Below, in pieces: positions 22,486 to 34,977 of a stretch of DNA of 64,000 nt. Under the pieces are notes generated by a model that saw only the letters and a list, made by a program, of their open reading frames with translations, did not search any database and was not told the origin of the DNA. The position numbers and the translations under genes were made by a program. Source of the DNA: Gnomoniopsis sp. IMI 355080 (lineage: Eukaryota > Ascomycota > Sordariomycetes > Diaporthales > Gnomoniaceae); assembly GCA_027946555.1 (NCBI GenBank), contig JAPEVC010000009.1:248001-312000 (forward strand). The letters are read 5' to 3'. Within the stretch, counting starts at the first letter, position 1, and every line of letters starts with the position of its first letter.

Positions 22486-23595
22486 TGAAATGCGTGACAT
22501 GCCCTCAAGTAATATACATATGCACTTGCGTAGAGCAGCCAGCAAACCAATGTGTATACACCTACAACGCGAAAGAGTAGCGAGAGGGATAGGGCAGAGA
22601 TCTGCAAGGTGAAAAAAGACCCGTCTCTCAGGTGTATCATCCCACTTTCATCGAAAGGTTCTGGTCGGGGTTTGGCCGAGGTTATGAGGTGTATGTGTAA
22701 GAATCCTGATGGGGACAAATGGTGTGGCGATACGATGCGTCGGAGAGGTCAGAGACGACACTCTCACACTATTTTTACAGCAGCAGTTCTCTGAAAAAAG
22801 ACATTCTATCATCGCTACTTTGTTGAGGGTATATTCTACCTACCTACCTAGGTACGAGGGTAGGTAGTAAGGAAAGAAGACAGTACCAGGGGTTTGTTTG
22901 CACCCAACCCCAACCCTGGCAATACGCCGAGAATTTTGGAGCCGGGGCTGTCGGAGGTTTTTTTTTTCTCTGCGCCAGTACGATGGATGAATCAGGCGCG
23001 GGGGTCATCAACCGGAGACCAGGAAAAAAAAAATCGTCACAGCTTTCCCAACTCACCTCAATTTCCCTTGGGCTACTGCTGCTCCTCCTGCTGCTTTCTT
23101 ATCACTTTGAGGAGCAGCTGACCCTTCAAAGACGGCTGACTTGATCTTTTGAACGTGATCAAGAACAGCTCCGCCGCGTTTTCTCTTTTCACTTTCTTTC
23201 TTGTCCCACGCACCGCGGCCTTGCTGCCCCTCGACGTCCCAAACTCCACCCTCGCACCTACGTCTTGTCCGTGTCTCTGCGCGCCCGCAAACTTTCTCCG
23301 GGTGCGGATCCCCACAACTGACTGACTTCCACCCGACTCATATTTGTCGACGTGTGTCTACTGTCATCCGTCCCCGCCCAGGTGATCTGCATGCTTTGAG
23401 GGCATCGTCTCTTCATGCACCATTCGTGAACCCGACCGCGCCGCTCCTTGCTCAAACTTCCCCGGGGTCCGCCGCCGATTGAGGTTGCCTATCCCGGTAC
23501 CTGTACCCGTGTCCGACGCGTGCAACCTTTCCAATTGTCCATATCAGTTACAGCCTCGGCAGCTTCACTACGTCAGTGTGCTTGTCTAAGACGCC
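22486..23595. other. Intergenic region and long pyrimidine-rich leader
   Basis: 3' flank of the previous gene and the 5' region of the BTB gene. A dense TACC/CCTAGG/GGTA palindromic block lies at 22836-22868. From ~23030 to 23590 the plus strand is C/T-rich, as in long fungal 5' leaders. No convincing frame. Confidence 0.45.
22836..22868. repeat. CCTAGG-centred palindromic block
   Basis: Three TACC units, a central CCTAGG, then GGTA units interrupted by a few bases; a stem could form in single-stranded nucleic acid. Related to the copies near 15.0, 54.1, 54.7 and 57.1 kb. Confidence 0.5.
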
Positions 23596-25911
23596 ATGGC
23601 GCCCGTCAACACCTCTGGTGTTGCCGTCAATGGCTCTGGCGGCGTCGCCAGCTCCGGCAACAAGAGAGTCTCCTCCGTCCCCAAGCCTTACGTTCGACCT
23701 GTCATTCCCTTGCCCTACATGCAACGCCGACCCAAGACTGTGAAGACCGACGTTCAGCCATCTTCCCCGCTCCGGACAAACAACGAGACTGCCCCACCGA
23801 CTCCGAAGCAGAACAACCACGAGCTGCCCAAATCTCAACCTCAGCCTCAGCCTCAGCCACAAGTCAAGTCGCCAAAGTTGGACGCCGCCGAAGCTCGTAC
23901 AAACGGACACAAGCCCGTCGAGGAGGCACCGGCTGTTCCCCATAGATCCAGCGAGCTTGATACCGTTGCAACTACAACTGAGGCCGACGACGCTCCTTTC
24001 TCGCAGGAGTCTCGTCCAGTTACCGCCGGTACAGGTACACAAACTCAGGGCACACCCACCCAATCCCAGACCACCGGCCAGACAAGCCCTCCAGGTATGA
24101 CTTCATATCTCTGACGCACATGAGCAAACGGGCCAACTTCTAATTGTATTCTAGACACCGTCCCTAGCGCGGCTCCTTCAGTATCCTTCCCACCTCCCAC
24201 GCTTTCGCCTCCACCCTTCCACAACAACACCAACAACATGGGCCCGCCTCACCACCCCGCCAACTTTCGCGGGCCTGTACCCGACCCGATTCGACTGCCA
24301 TCTCATCCTCTCCACCAACAGCGCATGCACCATCAACAACACCCAAGCAATGGCAGCATGCGTTTCGGCTATCACGGGTCCAATGCCTCTTCTCCCATCC
24401 CCCACCCCGGCGGTGCCTTCCCAGTTCCGCCAGTCCCGATGCCTATGCCACACGAGCAGGTCCCCATCGCCGGCGTCGATAGCTTCGGCCGTCCCATTCT
24501 TGCAACCGCACCTATCAATGGTCAGCCTCCAGTTGCGATGAATCACGGTCCTCTCACTCCCCATAGCTTTCATGGATCACAGTCTTCCAGGGATGCCGCA
24601 GAAATTGCCAACAGACAGATGATCAATGGAAACAACGGTGTCGATCTTGGACGTCCTGGTCCACCACCTGGAATCACTCACCCGTCCCAGAATAGCAACA
24701 ACCAGCCTCAATTCGACCCCAGCGGATTTCAGGCGGGAGAGGCCATGGATTTCGCTGATTACATCAGCTCCATGTTTGCGAGACCCGAATTTGCCGACTG
24801 TGAAGTGGTGCTCGAGATTCCCAACTATCTCACGTCCATCAACTCGTCGTACTCTGTCGGTGAGCCTGCTGGTCCACTGCGACTGCCTGCCCACCAGCTT
24901 GTCCTGTCTCACCACCCACTACTGCGCAGAACGATTCAGGAACAAGCTGGGCAGGGCGATGGCTCTCGTGAGATACGTATAATCTCAGATGACCCTTTCC
25001 TTCGCGCTGATTCCATGTGGCGCGCCATCAAATACCTTTACGGCTTTCGCTATGTTCCCCTGCCGCTCGAAATTCAGAAGCAGTCGAGCGTCGAGAAATT
25101 TCACTTCATCTTGGGTTACGCGGCAGCCGGCGCCCATCTCGAAGTTCCTCACATATCTATAACTGCTATGCGGGAGGCTATCGAGTATCTCAGCTGGGAC
25201 ACCGTCGAAAAGGGTGTGGAATTTGCCATGGGTGGTTTGGAGTTCCATGATCGGCCGATGCATGTTCCTCACACCTTCCCTCAATTCCGGTACAGGCACG
25301 GTACCTACGTTGGCGAGCTAGTCGATAGGACCATGGTTTTCCTAGCCACAAATTTCCCCAGCAACTTTGTCCTGGACACCAACGTGGAGGAACCAAGATA
25401 CAGTCGCTTGCCAGTCTGTCTCCCCGGCCATGGGATCTCGAGTCAAAACTCGAAGAATGGGCATGGCCCCTCTCGCACATCCAGTATCAACATTAGATTT
25501 GGCGACATGGAGCCCAACGAGACAAGCCACGGTCAATTCCAGCCTGGTCAGACTTCTGGCAGTCATCTAGCGGCTTTGTCCCGCTTACTGATCAATCTGC
25601 CCTACGAAGTCCTCAAGCTTGTCCTCGAGAGTAACGGTCTTGGTGGTGTTGCGGCCTGGCGGACAGTACAGGATCGACGCCGGGCGATGACGGCCATCGT
25701 CGCGGAGCGAGAAGCGCGTCGCGAGCATCTGATTCGCGAGCTGGCGGCTGGCAGACATGACTTCCACGTGCCAGTTGATGGATTGCGAAGCAAGGAGCCT
25801 TGTCTCCTCCCGGGTAACTGGAGCAATGTGTGCTGGAAGGAGGAATGCGTTCCCAATCCAGACGGGCCCGTCATGAACCGTGTGTGGATCCCACTAGGCG
25901 ATGCTTACTAG
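23596..25911 (+). CDS. BTB/POZ-domain protein with long disordered N-terminus (751 aa)
   Basis: Two exons, 23596-24094 and 24155-25911, joined across a 60-base intron (gtatga...tattctag) that gives SPPDTVPSAAP. The first ~360 residues are disordered and rich in Pro, Gln, Ser and Asn (QPQPQPQPQ, PPHHPANFRG, PVPPVPMPMP). A BTB-like fold follows at about residues 365-485: EFADCEVVLEIPNY, LRLPAHQLVLSHHPLLRRTI, IRIISDDPFLRADSMWRAIKYLYGF. This is the degenerate fungal BTB type seen in proteins linked to RNA/protein complexes rather than cullin adaptors. The C-terminal part is helical and charged (RRRAMTAIVAEREARREHLIREL) and ends in a Trp/Cys-containing module (PGNWSNVCWKEECVPN). Likely nuclear or cytoplasmic scaffold or regulator; no DNA-binding domain is seen. 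Confidence 0.88.
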
Positions 25912-27851
25912 GAGAAGCATGTGGGCGAAGACGATGCGATCATGAACAATGCCGGCATACACAACTCGTATTATTTGCGATTTTTGCACTTTTAACGATA
26001 CCGGAGGCGGGCGTCTCAAAAGTGGTTTTCTTTGCACAGGGTTTTGGACTTGGGCAACGACCCTAGTCTTTGATTTCGGGCTGACCAAAAATACAAAAGG
26101 GATCGGAAAAGAAATCGGCATGGCGACGGGTGTTGGAGTAAATCGTTGTATTGTATCAGGGACTTACGGATAAACGAGAGGCATACCGTGGCTAGCGTTC
26201 GCAACTGAAAAGATCAATCGACAATGGAGGAAGTGAACAGGTAGTATGGTCACTGGAGAGGTCTCATTCCGGGTTCTTTCGAGGGTCACAAAGGACTCCT
26301 CAACAACAGAGGAAAGGTTCATGAAAACGTCTGCTGGGCAGTTCAGTCGACCTTTGATATTTCTTCCTCCTTTTATGGTGGGCCCGCTCAGTGGAGACGG
26401 CGGGATACTGGAAGAGGGTCCTTTGGTAATGGTACCACAAACAGGAAGGAAATGGGGGGGTTGCATATCTTGAGGTCTACAGGTCTCGCAAGGGACATTT
26501 GACCGACAGCAGCGCGCATTTTGATGACATTGGCCTCCAGTCTTGCACGCCCTTTTGGGTTTGGGGTCTATGTTTTGTTTTTTGAAGAGAGATACCAGCA
26601 AATAGTTCCGGTTTGGAGAAGAACAACATAATCCGTCTATGGCACAAGCCCCTTCGGAAGAGAAGCAAGGGGTTGATGTGTGAATGTACCGCAGTGGCAT
26701 GCAGACAGACATATATTCTGCTAGTTGATATGATCAACGTTCGGCAAGCTGGCGAGCGATACCATGTGACAAGACACGTGGTTAAAGCCAAAGCCGGTGA
26801 AAAGTCTGCCGACTGTTCTCAGCCTCTTCAGCGCGTGCGACGGGTGTGTAGGTGGACTGAACGCGTTTTTTCGTGACAAACCAGAGTTGAAGGCTAACTA
26901 GCCCACCTTGTGATAAAACATGAACAGGATTAAACCCAATTCATTACGAGGTCCGAAATTGAACGTAGAAACCCCAGGTATTAATCCCCGGCCGTCTTTC
27001 ATGCGTTCTCACCAAAAAAACAAAACAGTTGCCAAATCTGGGGTACAGTACACCAATAAGCCAAGACTGCCACGCCCCAAGGGTACCCAGGTGCGTTGCC
27101 AGGGTCCGGGGGGGAGGGGAGGGTTGGTACTACGCAGTAGAGGTTGAAAGTGGCACCCCTGCAAGCACTTACACGTTTCCTCGGCTCCAATTCCTGCAGG
27201 GAAGGTGCGCAGGGAATCTGGAAGCATCGGACATGAGCTACCGAGGCATGTGCCCGTGTGGAAACTCAGCCCTGAACAACAATCTAGATTAACCTTACAC
27301 AGAAGGGCCCCATAACTTGTCAATCTGGGCACTCCTCGTCGTCGGCATTTGACGGTACGATCGTTTTGGTTCTGCTTGCCGGTGTCTTGATTCGACGATC
27401 TCAATTCAAGAGTGGGACGGCATACTCATAACTCGAGGCGTCGCAGTCCGACACGGGCTTGCTTTTTCCTGCCGGTCCTCCCTCGTAATAGCATCCTATC
27501 GTGAGCAACACTTTCCTTGATACGTATATCTCTAATCACTGTAATGCATTTCCTGGCCTGCTCAAGCTCCATCGCGACCATTCAAAGGGGACACCCTCTC
27601 TCACAGCAACCATTCAGCAATACATCTACCACGTCCCCGAACCGTCGACGCCTCCGGCCTCCCTCGTCTCAGCCGGCAGTGAAAGCCCAAAGCTAACAGT
27701 ATCGCCCAGCTTCAAAACATTCCGCTCGTCCATCTACGCGTCGAGGAAGCAAAGGTCACCCCCAAGGGCTCAGCCTCTTTTCCCCGCCGTGGTGCCTGAT
27801 CAACAACACCAGCAGCCTACACCACTACCCACGCCACCACCCTCGCCGACA
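25912..27851. other. 1.9-kb intergenic region
   Basis: 3' flank of the BTB gene and upstream region of the TMEM135-like gene. A 182-codon minus-strand frame (26164-26712, ATG start) is Cys-rich but has no signal peptide, splice support or family resemblance, so I leave it uncalled. The frame upstream of 27852 is open but has no ATG and is Pro/Ser-rich leader. Confidence 0.45.
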
Positions 27852-29835
27852 ATGGCGTCCTCGTCCAGCGGGGGCAGCGCGGCCCCTCCTTCCCGTGCAG
27901 CCGGTGTATCCGCCAAGCAGACTGCCGATCCGGTCCTGCGCAACACACTGCGCTACACCATTTCGGCGCGCGAGTACGCCCTCCTGCACCGCTACATTCT
28001 CTCGCGGTCGCGGCAGCTCAAGAAGCGCGTCCCGACCGTCGAGACAGTAAGTCGCATCATGAACGGACCGGGCGATTCCTCCACCTCCAAGAAACAGGCT
28101 GCCGCAGCCGAGCTGAGTGTGCGAGACGTGGGCAGCACTAGCGCGGGTGTGGGCGCTGGTGCTGGCGCTATGGTGGGAGCAGATGATTATAATGCCCGCG
28201 CAGTGCGACATTCGCTGAGAGTGTTTGCGGCGACGGCTGCGGGAATGAAGCTTTATGCGTTGGTATCAGAGAAGTTTATGGGGGCGAAGAGGGAGTGAGT
28301 GTTGTTCTTGTCCATGTTGCAAGCCAGCCACCATACATACAACGAAGAGAACTAACGAGCATGACCAGCCCGACCAAGAAGAAACAGCCGCTCTACAAGT
28401 CTCCCGTCTTCCGTCTTTCTCTCTCCCTGAGCACCATTCTCCTGCTCTACCGGCTCCTATTTCGTTTTTTCACGCGCCTACGCCTCGCACTCCTCGATCC
28501 CAGCGCCGAGCCTTTCCGCGTTCGCAGGCCCACTATATCACGCGCCCTGACCTCTATGTACACGCCTGCCGTTGGCGCGTCAATGGCAGGATTCGCGCTC
28601 GCCGTGTACCCGGCGGAGCAGTTGCGCGTCACGATTGCCATTTATACCTCGTTCCGCGCGTTGGAGTTTGCATGGAACTATGTCGAGGATGCCGGCATGG
28701 TGTGGGGGAGGGAACGCAACGGTAGGCTTCGGAAAAGGCCTTGGTGGTTTGGCAGTTGGATGATGCAGCCACTGGCGTTTGGCCAGCTGTTGCATGCGTT
28801 CGTATTTGATCAAGAATGCTTTCCCAAGGTAAGGCAGGTCTCTCACGTTGGCGATCTGCCGTAGACTGACTTATTTGCAGGGTTACGACGACTTTATCAT
28901 GAAAAACTCTTCCGCCTATCTACATCCGCGTCCAGAGGGCTACCCCGCTGCTTTAGAGTGGCCGAAGACGAGGAAGGTGGTTGACAGCCTTGCGCAGATG
29001 GCTCGGCTTAATTGGCCGTAAGTCCATCACGTCTCGACTTCCACTTTGCGAAGAGCCCCGAACTGACATATCTGCATCTAGGCCCCACGTTTCGCCCATT
29101 CTATTCCCTGACAAGGAGCAGATTCTCCCTCCGAGCCTCGGACACATCGCCCCCATCACCGACCCAGCACATCCCCTCATAACCTCCCTCAGCTGTGCCC
29201 TTCTTCACCCCTCTGACCCGTCCTGCACACGGACCCTCCTCACCTTTTGGATCCGCTCCTTCCCTCCGTTAGCTCGCTTCTTCCTTCTGGTCTACTCGGT
29301 CTTTACTATCCCACGCTACAAACACCTGTATCACTATCCTGTTTCGACACTCAATCGCCTGGTCATGCGCGCCCTCAGCATGGCCACATTTATCACAGGC
29401 AGTATATCCACCGCCTGGGCAAGCATCTGCTTCTTCCAGAACTGGTTTCCGCGCTCCTTCCTGCCCACGCAACGATTCTTTCTTGGTGGGTTCCTCGCGG
29501 GCTTCTGGGGCTGGGTTGAGCGGCGGCAAGGACGCAGCGTATTCTTATACAGTGCACGCGCGAGCGTTGACAGCTTGTGGAAGGTGGGTGTTAAGCGTAG
29601 ATGGTGGAAGGCAATGAAGGGAGGTGATGTCTGGGTGTTCGTGGCAGCGGTGTTGGTGACGGGCGTGGTGTATGAGAGGGATCGGGAGTGTGTACGGGAA
29701 GAATCCTGGCGTAAGGGAATCAGTTGGGTTAGAGGACAGGGTTTCCGGGATTGGGCGCTAGAAGAGGATGAGGAGGAAGAGGGAGACGATAAGGCGGTGG
29801 AAGAGAGCGGGGTGCTCGTTGACAGAGCAGACTAG
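27852..29835 (+). CDS. TMEM135-like multi-TM membrane protein (597 aa)
   Basis: Integral membrane protein resembling the fungal TMEM135 family; the animal member sits at peroxisomes and mitochondria and affects lipid metabolism and organelle dynamics. Exons: 27852-28294, 28369-28828, 28881-29017, 29082-29835, with introns of 74, 52 and 64 bases. The junctions restore GAKRDPTKKK, QECFPKGYDDFIMK and RLNWPPHVSPILF. Recognisable parts are the N-terminal VLRNTLRYTISAREYALLHRYIL, the core TMs MYTPAVGASMAGFALAVYPA and FRALEFAWNYVEDAG, the loop PWWFGSWMMQPLAFGQLLHA, the HPSDPSCTRTLLTFW motif and the C-terminal TMs. The ATG at 27852 is the first in frame. The frame ends in an acidic tail at TAG 29833-29835, but the same frame stays open for 65 more codons (see next entry). 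Function in this organism is inferred from family only. Confidence 0.85.
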
Positions 29836-30033
29836 AAGCAGTCTCTGTCGACGAGTTCCTCCGCCGAACCTGTCTTTGATACGACTTATGTGTATCGGTC
29901 GGAGCCGAGTACACCCGAGGATACGGGAGACGCGAGTATGCGCAGGAAAAAGTCTGTGACGTTCTTGGAGCCGCTTCCGAGCGAGAATGTGAGCGTGAGT
30001 AATCGAGGGACATCATCGGCGTCGGAAGATTGA
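29836..30033 (+). other. Open in-frame extension after the TMEM135-like stop codon
   Basis: Directly behind the TAG the same reading frame continues for 65 codons to a TGA (30031-30033). It is protein-like rather than random: Ser/Thr/Glu-rich with SEPSTPEDTGDASMRRKK and SVTFLEPLPSENVSV. Options are a recent nonsense change, stop-codon readthrough, or a small intron ending in the TAG (for example a 39-base gtggaa...gactag segment, which keeps frame). The sequence alone does not decide. The rest of the spacer to 30248 holds nothing I can name. Confidence 0.5.
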
Positions 30034-30248
30034 TGATATTGGGCAGAGGGCAGGTCGAAGAACATTCGACCTACTGACGACAAACATTCCATATTTCGCA
30101 CGGGCGGACGCATCTATATAATGTTGATGATTAATGGATTGAATGCAGCATGAATTTGATATTACTAGGTGCGTATCACAGACCAGAAAGGCCTCAGTCC
30201 TGGCTACACTATTGATTTGGTAAAGCGTAAGAGTGGTCTTACCCTCTC

Positions 30249-32150
30249 TTAGGCCGAGTCGCTGCTCTTATCAACCTTTTCTTCTGGGAATCCCTCATTA
30301 GTTGCAGGGACCGGTGATGGTGGCGAGTAAAGTACACCCTCCTGTTCGGCTTCGCCCTCGAAGAATCCCCCTCTGCCATCGTTGGCCAACCACTCGTAGT
30401 CCTTCGGCACGTTCTCGTATCCGGAGGGAAATACCTGCGGTTTAACGAGTATGACACCCACGGTGTATATGACAGCAGCGGAGACAAATGTCAACACCCA
30501 CCCCATCATGTACATATACTTCGCAGCCTGACTTACAATCTGGGGTTGATATTGGCCCACCAGGCCAGGCAGCCCCATGACGGTCCCGCCGATCCACGCG
30601 AACACGCCTACCCAGTTGATGCCTCCCCGAAATCGATAGAGTCCCGTCTTGCTCCCGTCGTAGAGTGAAGGTACGTGGATGTTGCCCCTACGCGCGAACC
30701 AGTAGTCGATGATGATGACAGCGCAGAGTGGCGCCATGAAGATATTGTAGCTGCCCAAGAATGACAGGAAAGCCGACGCGCTCGCGAGCAACTCCCAAGG
30801 TAAGACACAGACGCCAAGCACGGCGCAGAGAATCTGTCCACGTCGAATAGTGAGATACTTGGGGAACAGTCCCGTCGAGTCCGCACCGAAGGGTACCGAG
30901 TTGGCCCCAAAATTGGTCGCAAACGTTGCGAGCAAGAAGGAAGCCGAGACAAAGAAGACGCCTGCACGCCCGGCACCTGTCCAATAGTGATCCAGTATGG
31001 CATCAAGAAGATCCCAAAGGTTCCAGTACGCGGTGCCCCACACGCCTTGCATGGACGCTGTGGACGCCAGGCTCAGGAAGAAGACGAGAATGTTAACGAA
31101 GAAGACGCATGCGCCCTGTATCCAACCGGCGTCGCGCGGTTCTTTGCAATAACGGGCGAGGTCGGGCTGGTTGACGAGCATCGGAGAAAGTCCACCCATG
31201 ACGACGTTGATGCCGCTCATGATCAGCCAGCCCAAGGGTGTAGCCTGCGAGGACACGGCGGCGGCATTGGCGGTGTCCATGCTGGATATACCGCCGCCAT
31301 AGGCAAGACACCAGCCGAACAACCCGAATGTTGCGAAAGGCATGATGAACCCTTTGACGGTGAAGATGTAGTGGATCTTGCTAGGGTGCACCCACGTGAA
31401 CGGGAATTCTAAAAGCCACACGATGAAGAAGGCCAGGAGCTGCTTCGACGTCACGTGGGCCGAGATGGGCAGCCTGTTGGGCCAAGCCTCCCAGCTGTTG
31501 CCGAAGATGCAGCGGAAGCAGACGGAGAGGAAGTTTGCGCCGTAATACGACTGGATGCCGTACCAGATGATACACACGACTGCGCGGATGAAGACGAAAA
31601 AGTACGATCCCCACATGCCCATCACGGAACGGGCAAGCACTGGATAGCCGATGTGGTACTTGACACCCGGCCGAGCCATGCCCACGACCATCAGCCCGGA
31701 GATGAGGGAGCCGAGGATGCATGAGATGAATGCCTGCTGCCAGGTGAGGCCGACGGCGATCAAGGACGAGGGCACATTCCATCCGGTTGTACCGAACATG
31801 GTTGAGAACCAATCTGTAAGCTCTTCGTGGTCAGTATTCTGCACTTGATGCTGTTTCAGGACGAGGTCAAGTGGTTTATTCTCGCAGGACTATTCCCAGA
31901 TGCCTCGAGAAGTATGTGGGAAAACCTGGGGAGGAGGGGGAGGGACACAGGGAGACAAACACAACGGGAGGTTGTACCACGTCCAGGTTCTTTGCGAAGG
32001 TGGCGTAGGTTCGAGGTCTTTGTTAGTCCATCTAGAGTGACCGACGGTGGTGTGGCCGTCTGGTGCTTCGGGTGCCTTGATGAAGTCGATGAATGCCTCC
32101 TTGGATTGGAAGGGGGCCCTCATAGCGGCCTTGCTGGGAAAACGAGCCAT
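30249..32150 (-). CDS. NCS1-family nucleobase/ureide permease (584 aa)
   Basis: Plasma-membrane proton- or sodium-coupled permease of the nucleobase-cation-symport-1 family (uracil, allantoin, uridine, cytosine, thiamine relatives). Exon 1 is 31961-32150 and exon 2 is 30249-31813. The 147-base intron uses a gtttgt donor; joining phase 1 restores NLPLYWFSTMFGTTGWNVPS, the family's TM1 motif. The N-terminus carries HSRWTNKDLEPTPPSQRTW, also diagnostic. Twelve TM helices are expected; the substrate regions on TM1, TM3 (SYFFVFIRAVVCIIWYG), TM6 (GLSPMLVNQPDLARYCK) and TM8 (FATNFGANSVPFGADS) are intact. It lies next to a PuuE-type enzyme and an amidase, so allantoin, uracil or a similar nitrogen source is a reasonable guess. 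GATAA sites occur upstream. Confidence 0.94.
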
Positions 32151-33024
32151 GATGGAGCTTGATGTTGTGCGCCTAGGCGCAGGAAGAGAATGGGTTTAGA
32201 GTAGATCAACACTTGGCAATACAATCTAAAGGAAAATGAGGTAGAGGTAAGACTTTGTGGCTCGTACAGGTACCTATGTAGGTATTTCCCTGCCAGACGA
32301 GCGATTCATATCTCATGCCTTTGCACATACAAGGTCACTCAGATCACAACCAGTACGCTACATAATACCAGTGAGAATCAAGATTGACCATTGATACGCG
32401 ACTGATATGCATATATGTGACAGTGCGGATGATAGGGTCTAGCCGATAGGGGCGGCTGTGGATGCTATAGCAGCCCTCTTAGAAGAGAGGGCTGGAAACA
32501 AGGTATGCCAAAAGATAAGGGGCCGAGCTGGTGACCGGAAATGGCGGATATCACCGCGGAGCATGCTTATCATCTGTCCATCTACTTGGCTGATATATCA
32601 TATGATCCATGGATGTTAAAAAATAGATGCGCGCTCAAGCACAAACAACAAATCTGATAACCATTCTGCTCTGGTGAAATGGGTGCTTTGAGTATATGCT
32701 CGACTTTGTCCCAACGGCTAAACTACGCCCTCGAAAAGACTCATAATCAAATCTAGGCCAAATTACTGCTTTGATGGTGTATATTTATATTATATGTATG
32801 TACACCAGCCAGTGGGACTATACACTGTCCAATTCCTGAGGTCACCTTTGCGATTCCCACCCAGGTACCCGGTCATCAACAGTCTGGAGTAAGCATGCAA
32901 TCTATATTGAGCTAGGTACCTCACACCCGTGACGGTAATAGAGTTGATTGAAACAAGTTGCGTGACTGATAAGACTAGCCAAAGCAGAAAGTGGCGACTC
33001 AACAGCCTTGCTACAATTCTCCCT
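32151..33024. promoter_or_regulatory. Upstream region of the NCS1 permease with GATAA sites
   Basis: About 870 bases between the permease start and the 3' end of the PuuE-type gene (both minus strand). GATAA cores occur at 32514-32518 (+), 32567-32571 (TTATC) and 32968-32972 (+), and short CCTA-type motifs near 32270. An 11-bp inverted repeat, CCCTCTTAGAAGAGAGGG-like, sits near 32474-32492. Nitrogen (AreA/NIT2) control is plausible but unproven. Confidence 0.4.
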
Positions 33025-34127
33025 TCACGCTAGCTGTCCCTTCTTGTAGGGATATTGTTCTTTGAAGGCCTCAGCAATTTCGGTTCTTGTAGCCACCCAT
33101 ACGCCCTCTTTCTTGCTGATGTAGTCCACAAACTCCTTCAAGGCTGCGAACCGCCCGGGTCTTCCAATGATACGACAGTGAAGTCCAATCGTCATCATTT
33201 TCGGGGCCCCATCCTCGCCCTCCTCGTAGAGAACGTCGAAAGCATTTTTGATGTGTGTCAGAAAGCCGTTCGGGTCACGGAAGCCACTTCCAGGAACATG
33301 GAACTTGAAGTCGTTGCAATCGTAAGAGTAGGGAACCATCAGACAGCCCTTGGGATCGGGAGAGTCTCTCTCGAAAGGCAGATCGAACCAGTACGGAACA
33401 TCGTCTGCATATGAGTCGCTGACCCAGACGAGCTCCTCGCCCATCTCCTTATACACTTGAGGGACAAGCGTGCGTGAGTGAGGAGACAGTCTTCCATAAT
33501 ACCATCCTCTTCTATGAGCGTTGAATCCATGTCAGTATGAGTCTTGCCCCGGCTACAGATAAAGTAGGACTTACGGAGCGTAGCCTGTTAGGGCTTTGAG
33601 TGATGTGATGCCCTTACGGATGTATTCCTTCTCCTTTTCGATTGGGAAATCATGGTAGTCCACCCATCGATATGCACTGTGGATATCTGGTCAGATCTGG
33701 AAGCATGGGAGATTCGGGATACTTACTGGCTTGCAACGTCATGGCCCTCTTCAACACACCTCGTTGCGACTTCTGGCTGCTCCTCAACCGCCTGAGCCAC
33801 AGCATAAAGCGTGAACTTCATTTTGTACTTGTTGAACATCCGGAACAAGCGCCAGAAGCCAGCACGACTGCCATATTCATATTCAGACTCGGTGTTGTAG
33901 TTCCTTTCATTAATGCGAGGAGCAGCTTCCGGATTCTCGCGTAGGTTGGTTTCTGAGACGCCATCGCCCTTCAGGACACTCTTCTCACCACCTTCCTCAT
34001 AGTTGATGACGAAGGAGACAGCAATCTTGGCGTTTCCAGGCCACTTCAGTGGCAAGCCGGCCTCACCGTAGCCCTTGAAGTTGCGGTCGTACCCAAAATC
34101 CGGGTGAGCTGAGTAGATTTCAGGCAT
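33025..34127 (-). CDS. PuuE-type polysaccharide-deacetylase-fold allantoinase-like enzyme (329 aa)
   Basis: Cytosolic NodB-like (polysaccharide deacetylase) enzyme of the PuuE branch, whose bacterial member is a cofactor-independent allantoinase. Exons: 33727-34127, 33575-33676, 33025-33511. The introns (50 and 63 bases, both gtaagt donors) restore GHDVASHAYRWVDYH and TGYAPRGWYYGRLSPHS. Family marks: HPDFGYDRNFKGYG near the start, SFVINYEEGGE (residues 38-48, the PuuE version of the catalytic acidic loop), SEYEYGSRAGFWRLF, H134 in the SHAYRW motif, and TIGLHCRIIGRPGR near the end. No signal peptide or chitin-binding domain, which argues against a chitin deacetylase. Ordinary fungal allantoinase (Dal1) is an unrelated amidohydrolase, so this gene may add or replace that activity, or act on another ureide. 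It is divergent from the amidase across an 850-base promoter. Confidence 0.9.
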
Positions 34128-34977
34128 TCTGTAGGCGCCGTATGACTATCAAAGAAGAGGGGTTGTAGTTTACCGAGTGGTGAAGAAGCTTCTCACAAAT
34201 TCCTGACCTTACCGTACGGTGAAATATATCAATGCCAGGTACCGTAGATCTCAACATATGGCACTCTCCCGGCAGACAAATTGCCGAGATAATCGACAAC
34301 GGGGACGGCCGTTTCAACACTACATAGTATATTGTACCGTAAATGCCTCCGCCTCTGAAAACGGGCATGATATCCAGGCCAGTGAGCGATGCAGGCGGAC
34401 ACCCCTCATTTTGTCTTGAGGCGGGCCGGAGATGTGACTGGAAGTGGGCGTCATACTGTATGCGATAAGAGACGGTATGTTCCGAAGTCTGAATCTCTGA
34501 TGCGGATGCCCCGAGAAACCGCCAGCGGCCCAGCGCCTCCACTCCACCTGGTGCCGGGGGGAGATAGGCCTTCCAAATGGACTGATATTGAGCTTTATTG
34601 CGGCACGATCATGTACTGATTTGACTCAAGCTATGACACGGCCCTGGCACTTGAGAAATCATGTTGACAAACTGGGGGGCCACGCCCTACGATCTCCGTT
34701 GAGAGCGAGATAAGTAACGGTAATGGAAATAAATGCTCGCGAAATGTAGATTAACACCAAGCAGTGAATAGTAGTACTATGTAAGCACTCGGTGGATTAG
34801 GCTAGAGAGCAGTCTGGGCTCTGCAAATGACTTATCAGATCACAAGAACAGTTATTTTCAGATCATTCCCGACTTGTTGACACCAAAAACCCGCTGCCCA
34901 TCTAAATCTGAGACGCGACTTCTCTGTCATTACCATATTCTGGCGTTCTCCCCTTGAGGACTAATCTCGCCGCCGAT
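34128..34977. promoter_or_regulatory. Shared promoter of the PuuE-type enzyme and amidase, with GATAA sites
   Basis: Divergent spacer with GATAA cores at 34464-34468 (+), 34709-34713 (+) and 34832-34836 (TTATC). The sites are spread over ~370 bases and could serve both genes. A 140-codon minus-strand frame over the left half lacks family features and is rejected. Confidence 0.45.

Noticed and set aside
26164..26712. 182-codon Cys-rich minus-strand frame
   Set aside because: No signal peptide, no splice extension and no family resemblance; lies in the 3' flank of the BTB gene.
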